Shown here: positions 1-5,435 of the stretch, piece after piece | How positions within the stretch are numbered: the stretch's first letter is position 1 | Layout: every line of letters begins with the position of its first letter | Assembly (NCBI GenBank): GCA_910583755.1 | Contig: CAJTZO010000069.1 | Coordinates: 1-6,681 of the forward strand | Direction: 5' to 3' | DNA: 6,681 bases | DNA from: an uncultured Clostridia bacterium | Lineage (GTDB): Bacteria; Bacillota; Clostridia; Lachnospirales; Anaerotignaceae | Notes under the pieces: generated by a model | What the model was told of the DNA's origin: nothing | Seen by the model: the letters and a program-made list of their open reading frames with translations, nothing else | Databases searched by the model: none | Translations under genes and position numbers: made by a program

Positions 1-1
1 A

Positions 2-19
2 GCGAAACGCTAGTTTCGC
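2..19. repeat. Short hairpin GCGAAAC/GTTTCGC
   Basis: Seven-base perfect inverted repeat (2-8 with 13-19) around a GCTA loop. No T-run follows directly, so it is not a convincing terminator alone. It is the first of four hairpins in the first 130 bases and may be cut off by the window edge. Its role is unknown; it could belong to an intergenic repeat or to the end of an upstream transcript. Confidence 0.5.
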
Positions 20-32
20 ATTAAAGTTCTTT

Positions 33-56
33 GATTCTTTCTTTCAAGAAAGAATC
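33..56. repeat. Near-perfect long hairpin GATTCTTTCTT/AAGAAAGAATC
   Basis: Eleven complementary bases on each side (33-43 with 46-56) separated by only two bases, giving a stem of about 10 bp with a tetraloop. The strands are strongly purine/pyrimidine biased. It lies between the first hairpin and the terminator-like palindrome at 63-80. No T-run follows, so a repeat element or mRNA-end structure fits better than a free-standing terminator. Confidence 0.6.
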
Positions 57-62
57 AGGAGT

Positions 63-88
63 TTGAGGGCTAGCCCTCAAGGTTTTTT
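63..88 (+). terminator. Rho-independent terminator (perfect 18-nt palindrome plus T-run)
   Basis: TTGAGGGCTAGCCCTCAA at 63-80 is a perfect palindrome with a GC-rich centre. It is followed by GG and then six T at 83-88. This is the form of an intrinsic terminator on the plus strand, presumably for a gene upstream of the window. It could equally be part of an intergenic repeat that happens to terminate. Confidence 0.65.
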
Positions 89-98
89 GACAAGCTGG

Positions 99-130
99 AA
101 TCTCCCCAGAGTGGGAGATTTTTGTTATTT
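99..130 (+). terminator. Rho-independent terminator, second in tandem
   Basis: AATCTCCC (99-106) pairs with GGGAGATT (113-120) around a six-base loop, and the sequence then continues TTTGTTATTTT. This is a standard intrinsic terminator. With the palindrome at 63-80 it forms a tandem pair, insulating the following genes from upstream transcription. Confidence 0.75.
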
Positions 131-305
131 TAAACTTAATTAAGGGAAAAAACTTTTTTTAATCCATTCATTTTCCAATAATTACAACTGAAAATTCTAT
201 CTGATTTATAATTTTTTGTTGCATTGAAAGAGATTATATATTATTATTTCTATTAGTATGTTTTAATTTTAAAATTTAATGATTGAATATAAGGAGTGGC
301 GAATA
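131..305. other. A/T-rich leader upstream of the SEC-C gene
   Basis: Non-coding on both strands as far as can be seen. It contains a 10-bp palindrome CTTAATTAAG (135-144). The best sigma-A-like pair found is TTGCAT (219-224), 17 nt, then TATTAT (242-247): a good -10 but only three of six matches at -35. TTGAAA (224-229) matches -35 better but has no good -10 at the right distance. A promoter for the next gene must lie around here, but its exact site is uncertain. The ribosome binding site AAGGAGTGG is at 291-299. Confidence 0.4.
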
Positions 306-806
306 ATGACATTATATGAAAATTGGATGAACAAAGCATTTAGTAAAGATGGTAAAAGTATGGAAGAAGTATGGGATGACTTTTTACCAAAGGAGCAAAA
401 GATTTATGAATATATTTTAGGGGAAAAAGTAAGTGTATTACAGGGCGCTGTTTCTGAACTAGCATTACGTTTTGGAGTAACCTCAGAAGAAATTGTTGCA
501 TTTATAGATGGCATTAATGAGGTATTGCCAAAACCATATGAGATGAATGAATTGGAAGAGAACAGCCCTATCAAATTAGAAATTGATTTTGAAAAATTAT
601 ATAAAAAAATGGTGGAATATAAAGCAGAACATCTTTATAAACTACCACAATGGGACAACATTTATACAGAAGAGGAAAGAAAGAATTTTACAAAAGAACA
701 GAAAAAATCCCGTACGATTGTAAAAGCGAAAAAAATCGGCAGAAATGACCCTTGTCCTTGTGGCAGTGGCAAAAAATATAAAAAATGCTGTGGGGCGAAC
801 TTATAA
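306..806 (+). CDS. SEC-C metal-binding motif protein (166 aa)
   Basis: A small, probably cytoplasmic protein of unknown exact function. The last 20 residues carry a classic SEC-C motif: IGRNDPCPCGSGKKYKKCC, with cysteines 150, 152, 161 and 162 (C-x-C-x8-C-C). In SecA and YecA-type proteins this motif binds zinc and is involved in ribosome or SecB contacts. Residues 1-140 are charged and mostly helical-looking, with no other domain I recognise and no signal peptide or membrane segment. I start at ATG 306 because AAGGAGTGG lies 6-14 nt upstream; an in-frame ATG at 279 would add nine residues but lacks such a site. The stop is 2 nt before the likely sua5 start, so the two are probably translated from one message. 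A role in translation or protein export is inference only. Confidence 0.88.
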   Translation: MTLYENWMNKAFSKDGKSMEEVWDDFLPKEQKIYEYILGEKVSVLQGAVSELALRFGVTSEEIVAFIDGINEVLPKPYEMNELEENSPIKLEIDFEKLYKKMVEYKAEHLYKLPQWDNIYTEEERKNFTKEQKKSRTIVKAKKIGRNDPCPCGSGKKYKKCCGANL

Positions 807-808
807 TT

Positions 809-1858
809 ATGAAGACAATCCTGGTGACAGTAGAAAGACAAGCACCAAAAGAAGAAGTAATACAGCAGGCAGCAGAGATTTTAAAAAATGGTGGTTTGGT
901 TGCCTTTCCAACGGAAACCGTATACGGTTTGGGCGCAAATGGTTTAGATGCAGTAGCTTGTAAAAAGATATATGAGGCAAAGGGACGTCCTTCGGACAAC
1001 CCTTTGATACTTCATATTGCAGAAAAAAAAGCATTGTATGATATTGTTAAAAAAGTTTCTAAAAAGGCAGAAAAATTGATAGATGCTTTTTGGCCTGGAC
1101 CTTTGACTATTATTTTTGAAAAAGCAGACTGTGTACCATTAGAAATTACAGGAGGATTTTCTACAGTAGCAGTACGATTTCCTTCTCATGCAGTAGCACA
1201 GGCTTTGATTCAGGCGGCTCATTTACCCATTGCAGCACCTAGTGCAAATTCTTCTGGAAAACCGAGTCCTACAAAAGCTTCCCATGTAATATTTGACTTA
1301 GAGGGTAAAATTGATATGATTATTGATGGTGGAGATGCAGAAGTAGGTTTGGAATCTACAATTGTGGATGTTTCTGGTGAAATTCCTATGCTTTTACGTC
1401 CGGGTGCAGTTACAAAAGAAATGATAGAATCTGTAATCGGAAAAATTGAAATAGACCCAACTGTTTTAGCAAAACCAAGTCAAAATTTAATTCCAAAAGC
1501 ACCAGGAATGAAATATACGCATTATTCTCCAAAAGCAGATGTCATATTGATACAGGGGAATGATTTGCAAAAGGTACAGGAAAAGATACAAGAACTGGCA
1601 AGAAATTCTACGAAAAAAATTGGTATTTTGGCAACAGACCAAACAAAAGACAGTTATGACTGTGAAATTGTGCTTTCTTTGGGAGATAGGCAGAATTTAG
1701 AGCAAATTGGTGCAAATTTGTTTAAACATCTTAGAAAGTTTGACTTTTTAGGTGTGGAAGTGGTTTATTCTGAAACAGTACCACAAGAAGGAGAGGGGCT
1801 TGCCATTATGAACCGCCTGCAAAAGGCGGCTGGCTATAAAATGATTACGCTTTTTTAA
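809..1858 (+). CDS. ywlC: Threonylcarbamoyl-AMP synthase (Sua5/YwlC type, 349 aa)
   Basis: Makes threonylcarbamoyl-AMP from threonine, bicarbonate and ATP, the first step of the t6A37 modification of ANN-decoding tRNAs; TsaD/TsaB/TsaE then transfer the group. The N-terminal YrdC domain (about residues 10-200) shows PTETVYGLG (34-42), KGRPSDNPL (58-66), APSANSSGKPSPT (143-155), ESTIVD (182-187) and LRPGA (196-200). The linker APGMKYTHYSP (231-241) leads into the C-terminal Sua5 domain, so this is the long two-domain form; 349 aa fits the family. The start at ATG 809 follows the SEC-C stop by 2 nt. An in-frame ATG at 785 overlaps the SEC-C gene and adds eight residues that do not look conserved. 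Only GGGGCGA (792-798) serves as a weak ribosome binding site, which suggests translational coupling. The function assignment is firm. Confidence 0.96.
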   Translation: MKTILVTVERQAPKEEVIQQAAEILKNGGLVAFPTETVYGLGANGLDAVACKKIYEAKGRPSDNPLILHIAEKKALYDIVKKVSKKAEKLIDAFWPGPLTIIFEKADCVPLEITGGFSTVAVRFPSHAVAQALIQAAHLPIAAPSANSSGKPSPTKASHVIFDLEGKIDMIIDGGDAEVGLESTIVDVSGEIPMLLRPGAVTKEMIESVIGKIEIDPTVLAKPSQNLIPKAPGMKYTHYSPKADVILIQGNDLQKVQEKIQELARNSTKKIGILATDQTKDSYDCEIVLSLGDRQNLEQIGANLFKHLRKFDFLGVEVVYSETVPQEGEGLAIMNRLQKAAGYKMITLF

Positions 1859-1990
1859 AAAAACGATAATAAATTCCTAAAGTTTTTTTTAAAGTTTGTA
1901 AAGTTTGAGACAACATGTCTTTTGACAGACTGAGCAAAAATATTATGAAAATGGGGGAAAGAAATAAATGTGTAGAAAAGAGGAAACAAT
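1859..1990. other. sua5-rpiB spacer with AAAGTTT repeats and hairpin
   Basis: AAAGTTT occurs three times, at 1879-1885, 1891-1897 and 1900-1906. A small hairpin AGACA-ACA-TGTCT (1908-1920) follows and runs into TTTGACAGACTG. This layout (GTTTGAG, hairpin, T-rich stretch, GACA, three bases, TG) resembles 61-96. The hairpin is too weak to call a terminator with confidence. No coding remnant is visible. Confidence 0.45.
1922..1949 (+). promoter_or_regulatory. Candidate sigma-A promoter for rpiB-upp
   Basis: A perfect -35 hexamer TTGACA (1922-1927), a 16-nt spacer, then TATGAA (1944-1949), four of six matches to TATAAT. Predicted transcription would start near 1956, giving a leader of about 35 nt before the rpiB ATG. 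TATTAT at 1941-1946 is a better -10 hexamer but is only 13 nt from TTGACA. TTGACA also falls inside a sequence shared with other spacers here, so it may be part of a repeat rather than a promoter. Confidence 0.4.
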
Positions 1991-2419
1991 ATGATAGCAT
2001 TAGGTTGTGATCATGGCGGATATGCTTTAATGCAGGAAGTGATTGCTTATTTAGAAAAAGAAAAAATAGCATACAAAAATTTTGGAACCAATTCAGAGGA
2101 ATCTTGTGATTATCCTGTGTATGCTAAAAAAGTGGCACATACAGTTGCAGATGGAGAATGTGACAAGGGAATTTTAATCTGTGGCACAGGAATTGGTGTT
2201 TCTATCACAGCAAATAAAATCAAAGGGATTCGTGCGGCACTCTGTGGAGATTGTTTTTCTGCAAAGGCAACAAGAGAACATAATGATGCAAATATTTTAG
2301 CATTGGGTGCAAGAGTAGTTGGTGTTGGTCTTGCACTGGAAATTGTAAAAGTATTTTTGGAAACACCTTTTTCCAATGAGGAACGACATAGCAGAAGAAT
2401 TGAACAAATAGAGCAGTAA
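1991..2419 (+). CDS. rpiB: Ribose-5-phosphate isomerase B (142 aa)
   Basis: Interconverts ribose 5-phosphate and ribulose 5-phosphate in the non-oxidative pentose phosphate pathway; cytosolic. RpiB/LacAB family hallmarks are all present: GCDHGG (5-10), a DYP stretch (40-42), ICGTGIG with the catalytic Cys64, REHNDANIL with the ring-opening His97 (95-103), GARVVG (106-111), and the C-terminal basic residues of ERHSRR (131-136) that bind phosphate. Length is normal for the family. The start at ATG 1991 is supported by AGAGG at 1979-1983. upp follows after 19 nt, so the two are very likely co-transcribed, supplying ribose phosphate for PRPP and using PRPP for uracil salvage. LacAB-type sugar isomerases are close relatives, but the neighbourhood fits rpiB. 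Confidence 0.95.
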   Translation: MIALGCDHGGYALMQEVIAYLEKEKIAYKNFGTNSEESCDYPVYAKKVAHTVADGECDKGILICGTGIGVSITANKIKGIRAALCGDCFSAKATREHNDANILALGARVVGVGLALEIVKVFLETPFSNEERHSRRIEQIEQ

Positions 2420-2438
2420 ACGGAAAGGAAGGATACGT

Positions 2439-3065
2439 ATGGGTAAATTATTTATATCAGAACATCCATTGATTCAACATAAAATTGCAATGCTCCGTAG
2501 TCGTGATACTGGCTCAAAAGAATTTAGAGAGTTGATTGAAGAAGTAGCAATGCTTCTTTCTTATGAAGCAACAAGAGATTTACCTTTAGTAGAAACAACA
2601 GTAGAAACGCCTATTACAACAGCAGATTGTAAAATGATTGATACAAAGTTAGCGATTGTACCTATTTTAAGAGCGGGAATTGGTATGACAGATGGACTTT
2701 TGGCATTGATGCCTACTGCAAAAGTGGGGCATATTGGGTTATATCGTGACCCAGAAACCTTATTACCAGTAGAATATTACTGTAAATTACCTTCTGATAT
2801 AGAGGAAAGAACTGTGTTTTTAACAGACCCTATGCTTGCAACAGGAGGAACAGCAGAGGCGGCAATTGGATTTTTAAAAGAAAAAGGCGCAAAAAAAATC
2901 AATCTTCTTTGTGTCTTAAGTGCACCACAAGGTGTGCAAAAAGTGCAACGTATGCATCCTGATGTAGATATCTATACAGCTGCATATGATAATATGTTAA
3001 ATGCGCATGGCTATATTGTGCCAGGTCTTGGAGATGCGGGAGACAGAATTTTTGGTACAAAATAA
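2439..3065 (+). CDS. upp: Uracil phosphoribosyltransferase (208 aa)
   Basis: Converts uracil and PRPP to UMP and pyrophosphate (pyrimidine salvage); cytosolic. The sequence matches the bacterial Upp family throughout: FISEHPLIQHKIAMLR near the N-terminus, VPILRAGIGM (74-83), the PRPP loop TDPMLATGGTAE (129-140), and the uracil-binding end GYIVPGLGDAGDRIFGTK (191-208). The 208-aa length is typical. ATG 2439 has GGAAAGGAAGGA at 2422-2433 just upstream. It is the second gene of the rpiB-upp pair. In many related genomes upp is followed by a dCMP deaminase gene (comEB); here it is followed by a hairpin-bearing spacer and tagO. Confidence 0.97.
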   Translation: MGKLFISEHPLIQHKIAMLRSRDTGSKEFRELIEEVAMLLSYEATRDLPLVETTVETPITTADCKMIDTKLAIVPILRAGIGMTDGLLALMPTAKVGHIGLYRDPETLLPVEYYCKLPSDIEERTVFLTDPMLATGGTAEAAIGFLKEKGAKKINLLCVLSAPQGVQKVQRMHPDVDIYTAAYDNMLNAHGYIVPGLGDAGDRIFGTK

Positions 3066-3122
3066 TGCCTCAAACTGTTAAAACCTTGAGACGCCATCTT
3101 AAACTCTAAAAAAGTTTGTAGA

Positions 3123-3155
3123 GTGCAGAATGTCCACTGGACATTCGTCCTGCAC
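3123..3155. repeat. Strong bulged hairpin, likely interspersed repeat
   Basis: GTGCA (3123-3127) pairs with TGCAC (3151-3155), and directly inside GAATGTCC (3128-3135) pairs with GGACATTC (3139-3146) around an ACT loop. The only interruption is a four-base bulge GTCC (3147-3150). The 13 paired positions are the strongest structure between genes 306 and 4326. No T-run follows (CAACCGG), so it is not an intrinsic terminator. It looks like a small intergenic repeat or an mRNA-stability structure; copies elsewhere in the genome cannot be tested here. Confidence 0.6.
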
Positions 3156-3213
3156 CAACCGGAATGAAACATAGACTGGATGGAGTCCATAAAAAAAGAC
3201 TTTGTTGACAGAA

Positions 3214-3222
3214 TGATATAAT
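3214..3222 (+). promoter_or_regulatory. Candidate extended -10 promoter for tagO
   Basis: TGATATAAT contains a perfect TATAAT (3217-3222) with the TGN extension immediately upstream. At the -35 distance (3194-3199) the sequence is A-rich and matches poorly, as is common for extended -10 promoters. TTGACA at 3205-3210 is only 6 nt away and so cannot serve as its -35. Start would be near 3229, leaving a leader of about 60 nt. Confidence 0.5.
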
Positions 3223-3288
3223 GTTTTTAAGTTTTTAACAGCTTATGACATAAAATAGTGCCTATCTGTATCTAAGGAGAGGATAATA

Positions 3289-4326
3289 TTGGATTATAAT
3301 TGGCTTTTATATATTGCAGCTTTTGCAAGTGCTTTTGCAATTACCTTAGTAACAACTCCTTTAGCAAAAAAAATTTCTGTGAAAATGGGTGCTATTGATG
3401 TTCCAAAGGATAGAGGAATGCATAAAAAACCAATGCCTCGTATGGGGGGAATTGCGATTGTAATGGGCTTTATGATAACAGTGCTAGTGTTATATCGTTT
3501 TAATCCGGAAATGAATGTGAAACAATTTACAGGTTTTGTAGTGGGTGCAAGCATAATTGTAGTGCTTGGTATGGTAGATGATGTCAAAAATTTAAGAGCA
3601 AGATTAAAATTTTGTATTCAAATTGTGGCAGCATTGATTGTTATTTATTCAGGAACGCGGATTAATGTGGTTATGTGGCCAGTTACTACTTATTTGCAAA
3701 CATTGAGTGTTCCCATTACATTAGTATGGATTGTTGGTGTTACAAATGCAGTTAATTTGATTGATGGTTTAGATGGCTTAGCTGCTGGAGTATCTTCGAT
3801 TGCAGCACTTTGTTTAATGATACTATGTATTATGACAGGTAGCACAACAGCTGTTATGTTAACTGCATCTTTAGCAGGGGCTTGTCTTGGCTTTTTGCCT
3901 CGAAATTTTAATCCAGCAGAGATTTTTATGGGAGATACAGGTTCTACCTTTTTAGGATTTGTGTTGGCTGTAACAAGTATATTGGGCGTATTTAAAGGAT
4001 ATGCTATATTAGCCTTGATTGTCAGTATGCTTTGCTTAGGATTGCCTATTTTTGATACTTTATTTGCGATGTTGCGCCGTATGGCAAAACATCAGCCCAT
4101 CATGAAAGCAGACAGGGGACATTTACACCATCGTTTGATTGATAGGGGCTTTTCTCAACGTCAAGCAGTGTTAATATTGTATATTGTCAGTTTGCTTTGT
4201 GGACTTTTAGCAATTTTTATTTCTTTTAAAGATTCTCGTATTTTTGTAGTAGTTATTTTGACGATTATTTTATTAAGCCTTTTAATTTATTATTTTAATG
4301 TACACATCAAAAATAAAAATCAATAA
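3289..4326 (+). CDS. tagO: Undecaprenyl-phosphate N-acetylhexosamine-1-phosphate transferase (TagO/WecA type, 345 aa)
   Basis: A polytopic membrane enzyme of the MraY/WecA family that places a sugar 1-phosphate, usually GlcNAc-1-P from UDP-GlcNAc, onto undecaprenyl phosphate. This starts wall teichoic acid or other surface glycan synthesis. About ten hydrophobic segments are visible. Family motifs are intact: DVPKDRGMHKKPMPRMGG (37-54), MVDD with Asp97/Asp98 for Mg2+, NAVNLIDGLDGLAAG (153-167), MGDTGS (214-219), and DRGHLHHRLIDRGFS (275-289). The HxHHR motif separates TagO/WecA from MraY. The start is TTG at 3289, chosen because AAGGAGAGG (3274-3282) is well placed and the N-terminal membrane segment begins at once. 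The exact sugar and end polymer are not shown by the sequence; no other glycan gene is in the window. Confidence 0.94.
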   Translation: MDYNWLLYIAAFASAFAITLVTTPLAKKISVKMGAIDVPKDRGMHKKPMPRMGGIAIVMGFMITVLVLYRFNPEMNVKQFTGFVVGASIIVVLGMVDDVKNLRARLKFCIQIVAALIVIYSGTRINVVMWPVTTYLQTLSVPITLVWIVGVTNAVNLIDGLDGLAAGVSSIAALCLMILCIMTGSTTAVMLTASLAGACLGFLPRNFNPAEIFMGDTGSTFLGFVLAVTSILGVFKGYAILALIVSMLCLGLPIFDTLFAMLRRMAKHQPIMKADRGHLHHRLIDRGFSQRQAVLILYIVSLLCGLLAIFISFKDSRIFVVVILTIILLSLLIYYFNVHIKNKNQ

Positions 4327-4335
4327 TGGTTACAT

Positions 4336-4371
4336 AAGCGTTATTCTGGTAAAGAATAATGCTTTTTATTT
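4336..4371 (+). terminator. Rho-independent terminator after tagO
   Basis: An 11-bp stem (4336-4346 with 4354-4364, one G-U pair) around the loop TGGTAAA, followed by TTTATTTAT. It lies 9 nt after the tagO stop and closes the plus-strand housekeeping cluster. On the minus strand the stem is followed by ATGTAACC, not T-rich, so it should not act on the convergent transporter gene. Confidence 0.85.
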
Positions 4372-4448
4372 ATCAATTCACTTTTATTTGTAACTGGAAA
4401 AATGAGGTTTTTCAAAAAATTTTTGGTCAATATGTTTTAATTTTTATA

Positions 4449-4470
4449 TGGAAAAAAATTTTATTTTCCA
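4449..4470 (-). repeat. Small hairpin at the 3' end of the transporter gene
   Basis: TGGAAAA (4449-4455) is complementary to TTTTCCA (4464-4470) and spans the eamA stop codon. Read on the minus strand no T-run follows, so termination by it is doubtful. No convincing terminator for the transporter was found between 4372 and 4461; that stretch is A/T-rich and otherwise featureless. Confidence 0.3.
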
Positions 4471-5321
4471 AACTGAAATAACACCATCCCTATCAATATC
4501 ATTGTGCCTCCAATAAAAGTACCCATGGAAGGAATTTCTTTTAAAAGTAGAAAACCTAATATTGTTGATAGAAGGGGGGTCAAAAACATAAAATTAGTTA
4601 CATCACTTGTTTTTTCTGCGATTGCTAACGCCTTTCCCCACAAAATATAGGCGATTGCACTGGAAAAAATCCCTAAGGAAAGTATTACAAACATTTGCAT
4701 CGATGGAGCAGTTACAAATTCAGAAATGCCTTTTGGTAAAAAAAATAATAATAAAATAGTGCCACAAATCATGCTGTAGGTTACAATCTCATTTGGTTGA
4801 TAGCCCAAAGCAGAAAGTTTTCTTTGATAAAGATTGTAAATACAAAATACAGCAGCAGCGCATAAGGTCCATAGGATTCCAAAATTTAAGGAAAAGATTC
4901 CATTCCATAAGGATAAAACAATAATTCCTATAAATTCAATAAAAATTGCAATCCAACCAAGCCATTTTATTTTTTCTTGATACAAAAAAGTTGAAACAAT
5001 AGATGTCATAATGGGTGTCGTTGCAATAATAATACTAGAGGTTGCAGAAGTAAGGGACTGTAACCCAGTATTAAAAAAAACAAGATATAAAAAGAATCCA
5101 AATAACCCGGAAATAAAAAACTTTGGAATATCTTGTTTTTTGGGGAGAGAAATTTTTTTATATCCCAAAAGACATAAAAAAATGGAAGCAATTCCACATC
5201 TTAAAACAGCAACACTGTTAATATTAAAATGACTAATTGTAATTTTGGAAAAAGGAAAAGCCATCGCCCAAAACAATACGGTTAAAAATCCTAATAAATT
5301 TACTTTTACTTTTGTTGACAT
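4461..5321 (-). CDS. EamA/DMT-family transporter (286 aa)
   Basis: An integral membrane protein of the drug/metabolite transporter superfamily, probably exporting a small metabolite such as an amino acid; the substrate cannot be read from sequence. It has about ten hydrophobic helices forming two EamA repeats (roughly residues 6-135 and 148-282). Typical signatures are NTGLQSLTSATSSIIIATTP ending the third-fourth helix region and its counterpart ALAIAEKTSDVTNFMFLTPL in the second half. I start at the ATG on 5321-5319, since GAAAGGA lies 9-15 nt upstream on the minus strand and the remaining length is standard. An in-frame ATG at 5378 would add 19 residues, lacks a good site, and would place the start inside the predicted promoter. 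It is divergent from a LysR regulator, which probably controls it. Confidence 0.9.
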   Translation of the reverse strand: MSTKVKVNLLGFLTVLFWAMAFPFSKITISHFNINSVAVLRCGIASIFLCLLGYKKISLPKKQDIPKFFISGLFGFFLYLVFFNTGLQSLTSATSSIIIATTPIMTSIVSTFLYQEKIKWLGWIAIFIEFIGIIVLSLWNGIFSLNFGILWTLCAAAVFCIYNLYQRKLSALGYQPNEIVTYSMICGTILLLFFLPKGISEFVTAPSMQMFVILSLGIFSSAIAYILWGKALAIAEKTSDVTNFMFLTPLLSTILGFLLLKEIPSMGTFIGGTMILIGMVLFQFGK

Positions 5322-5340
5322 AAGTTTCAATCCTTTCTCA

Positions 5341-5380
5341 AAAATGATTTTTATTAATAATATATCATTTTTTATCATTT
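5341..5380. promoter_or_regulatory. Candidate operator: repeated ATCATTT half-sites
   Basis: AAAATGAT (5341-5348) and ATCATTTT (5364-5371) are a perfect 8-bp inverted repeat with a 15-nt spacer. A second ATCATTT (5374-5380) follows exactly 10 bp after the first, i.e. one helical turn. A 10-bp palindrome TTATTAATAA (5351-5360) lies between. The repeats fill the spacer of the predicted transporter promoter, so a protein bound there would affect it directly. The natural candidate is the adjacent LysR protein. The low-complexity A/T background makes chance possible. Confidence 0.45.
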
Positions 5381-5385
5381 GTAAA
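5357..5385 (-). promoter_or_regulatory. Sigma-A promoter for the EamA transporter
   Basis: On the minus strand TTTACA (5385-5380) is followed after exactly 17 nt by TATTAT (5362-5357); each hexamer matches consensus at five of six positions. Transcription would begin near 5350, about 29 nt before the transporter ATG. It overlaps the ATCATTT repeats. Confidence 0.65.
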
Positions 5386-5386
5386 A

Positions 5387-5415
5387 TTCATAGTTTTAAT
5401 AGAATAGATTATTAT
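5387..5415 (+). promoter_or_regulatory. Candidate promoter for the LysR gene
   Basis: TTCATA (5387-5392), 17-nt spacer, TATTAT (5410-5415): four and five matches of six. Start would be near 5422, giving an unusually short leader of about 14 nt that still includes the GAGGGG ribosome site (5425-5430). An alternative is TTGTAA (5379-5384) with TAGAAT (5400-5405) at 15 nt spacing. Confidence 0.4.
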
Positions 5416-5435
5416 TTTTAATATGAGGGGTTTTA

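Larger units (their letters stand above)
3066..3288. other. upp-tagO spacer of 223 nt, no gene
   Basis: Holds a weak CTCAA/TTGAG pairing (3069-3099 region), AAACT/AGTTT (3105-3121 region), the strong hairpin at 3123-3155, the odd palindrome ATGGAGTCCAT (3180-3190), and a candidate promoter at 3214-3222. GC content rises in 3120-3190 compared with the flanks, which suggests an inserted repeat. A 14-codon reading frame starting on the upp stop (3065-3109) has no ribosome binding site and is not called. Confidence 0.6.

Noticed and set aside
279..305. Upstream ATG extending the SEC-C protein by nine residues
   Set aside because: There is no ribosome binding site before 279, whereas AAGGAGTGG at 291-299 points to ATG 306.
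785..808. Upstream ATG extending Sua5 by eight residues into the SEC-C gene
   Set aside because: It lies in the conserved SEC-C cysteine codons and has no ribosome site; starting at 809 gives the usual N-terminus and length.
1813..1829. CCGCCT/AGGCGG hairpin at the end of sua5 as a terminator
   Set aside because: It lies within conserved coding sequence and the next T-run is about 20 nt further on, so it does not have intrinsic terminator geometry.
3065..3109. Fourteen-codon reading frame starting on the upp stop codon
   Set aside because: Too short, with no ribosome binding site of its own, no recognisable motif, and running into repeat-like sequence.
3205..3210. TTGACA as the -35 of the tagO promoter
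   Set aside because: It is only 6 nt from TATAAT, and nothing resembling a -10 lies 16-18 nt downstream.
5011..5232. Plus-strand 73-codon frame opposite the transporter gene
   Set aside because: It is antisense to a clear EamA gene, has no ribosome site, and its product resembles no family I know.
5322..5378. N-terminal extension of the transporter to ATG 5378
   Set aside because: It would place the start upstream of the best promoter -10 and lacks a ribosome site; ATG at 5321 has GAAAGGA at proper spacing.
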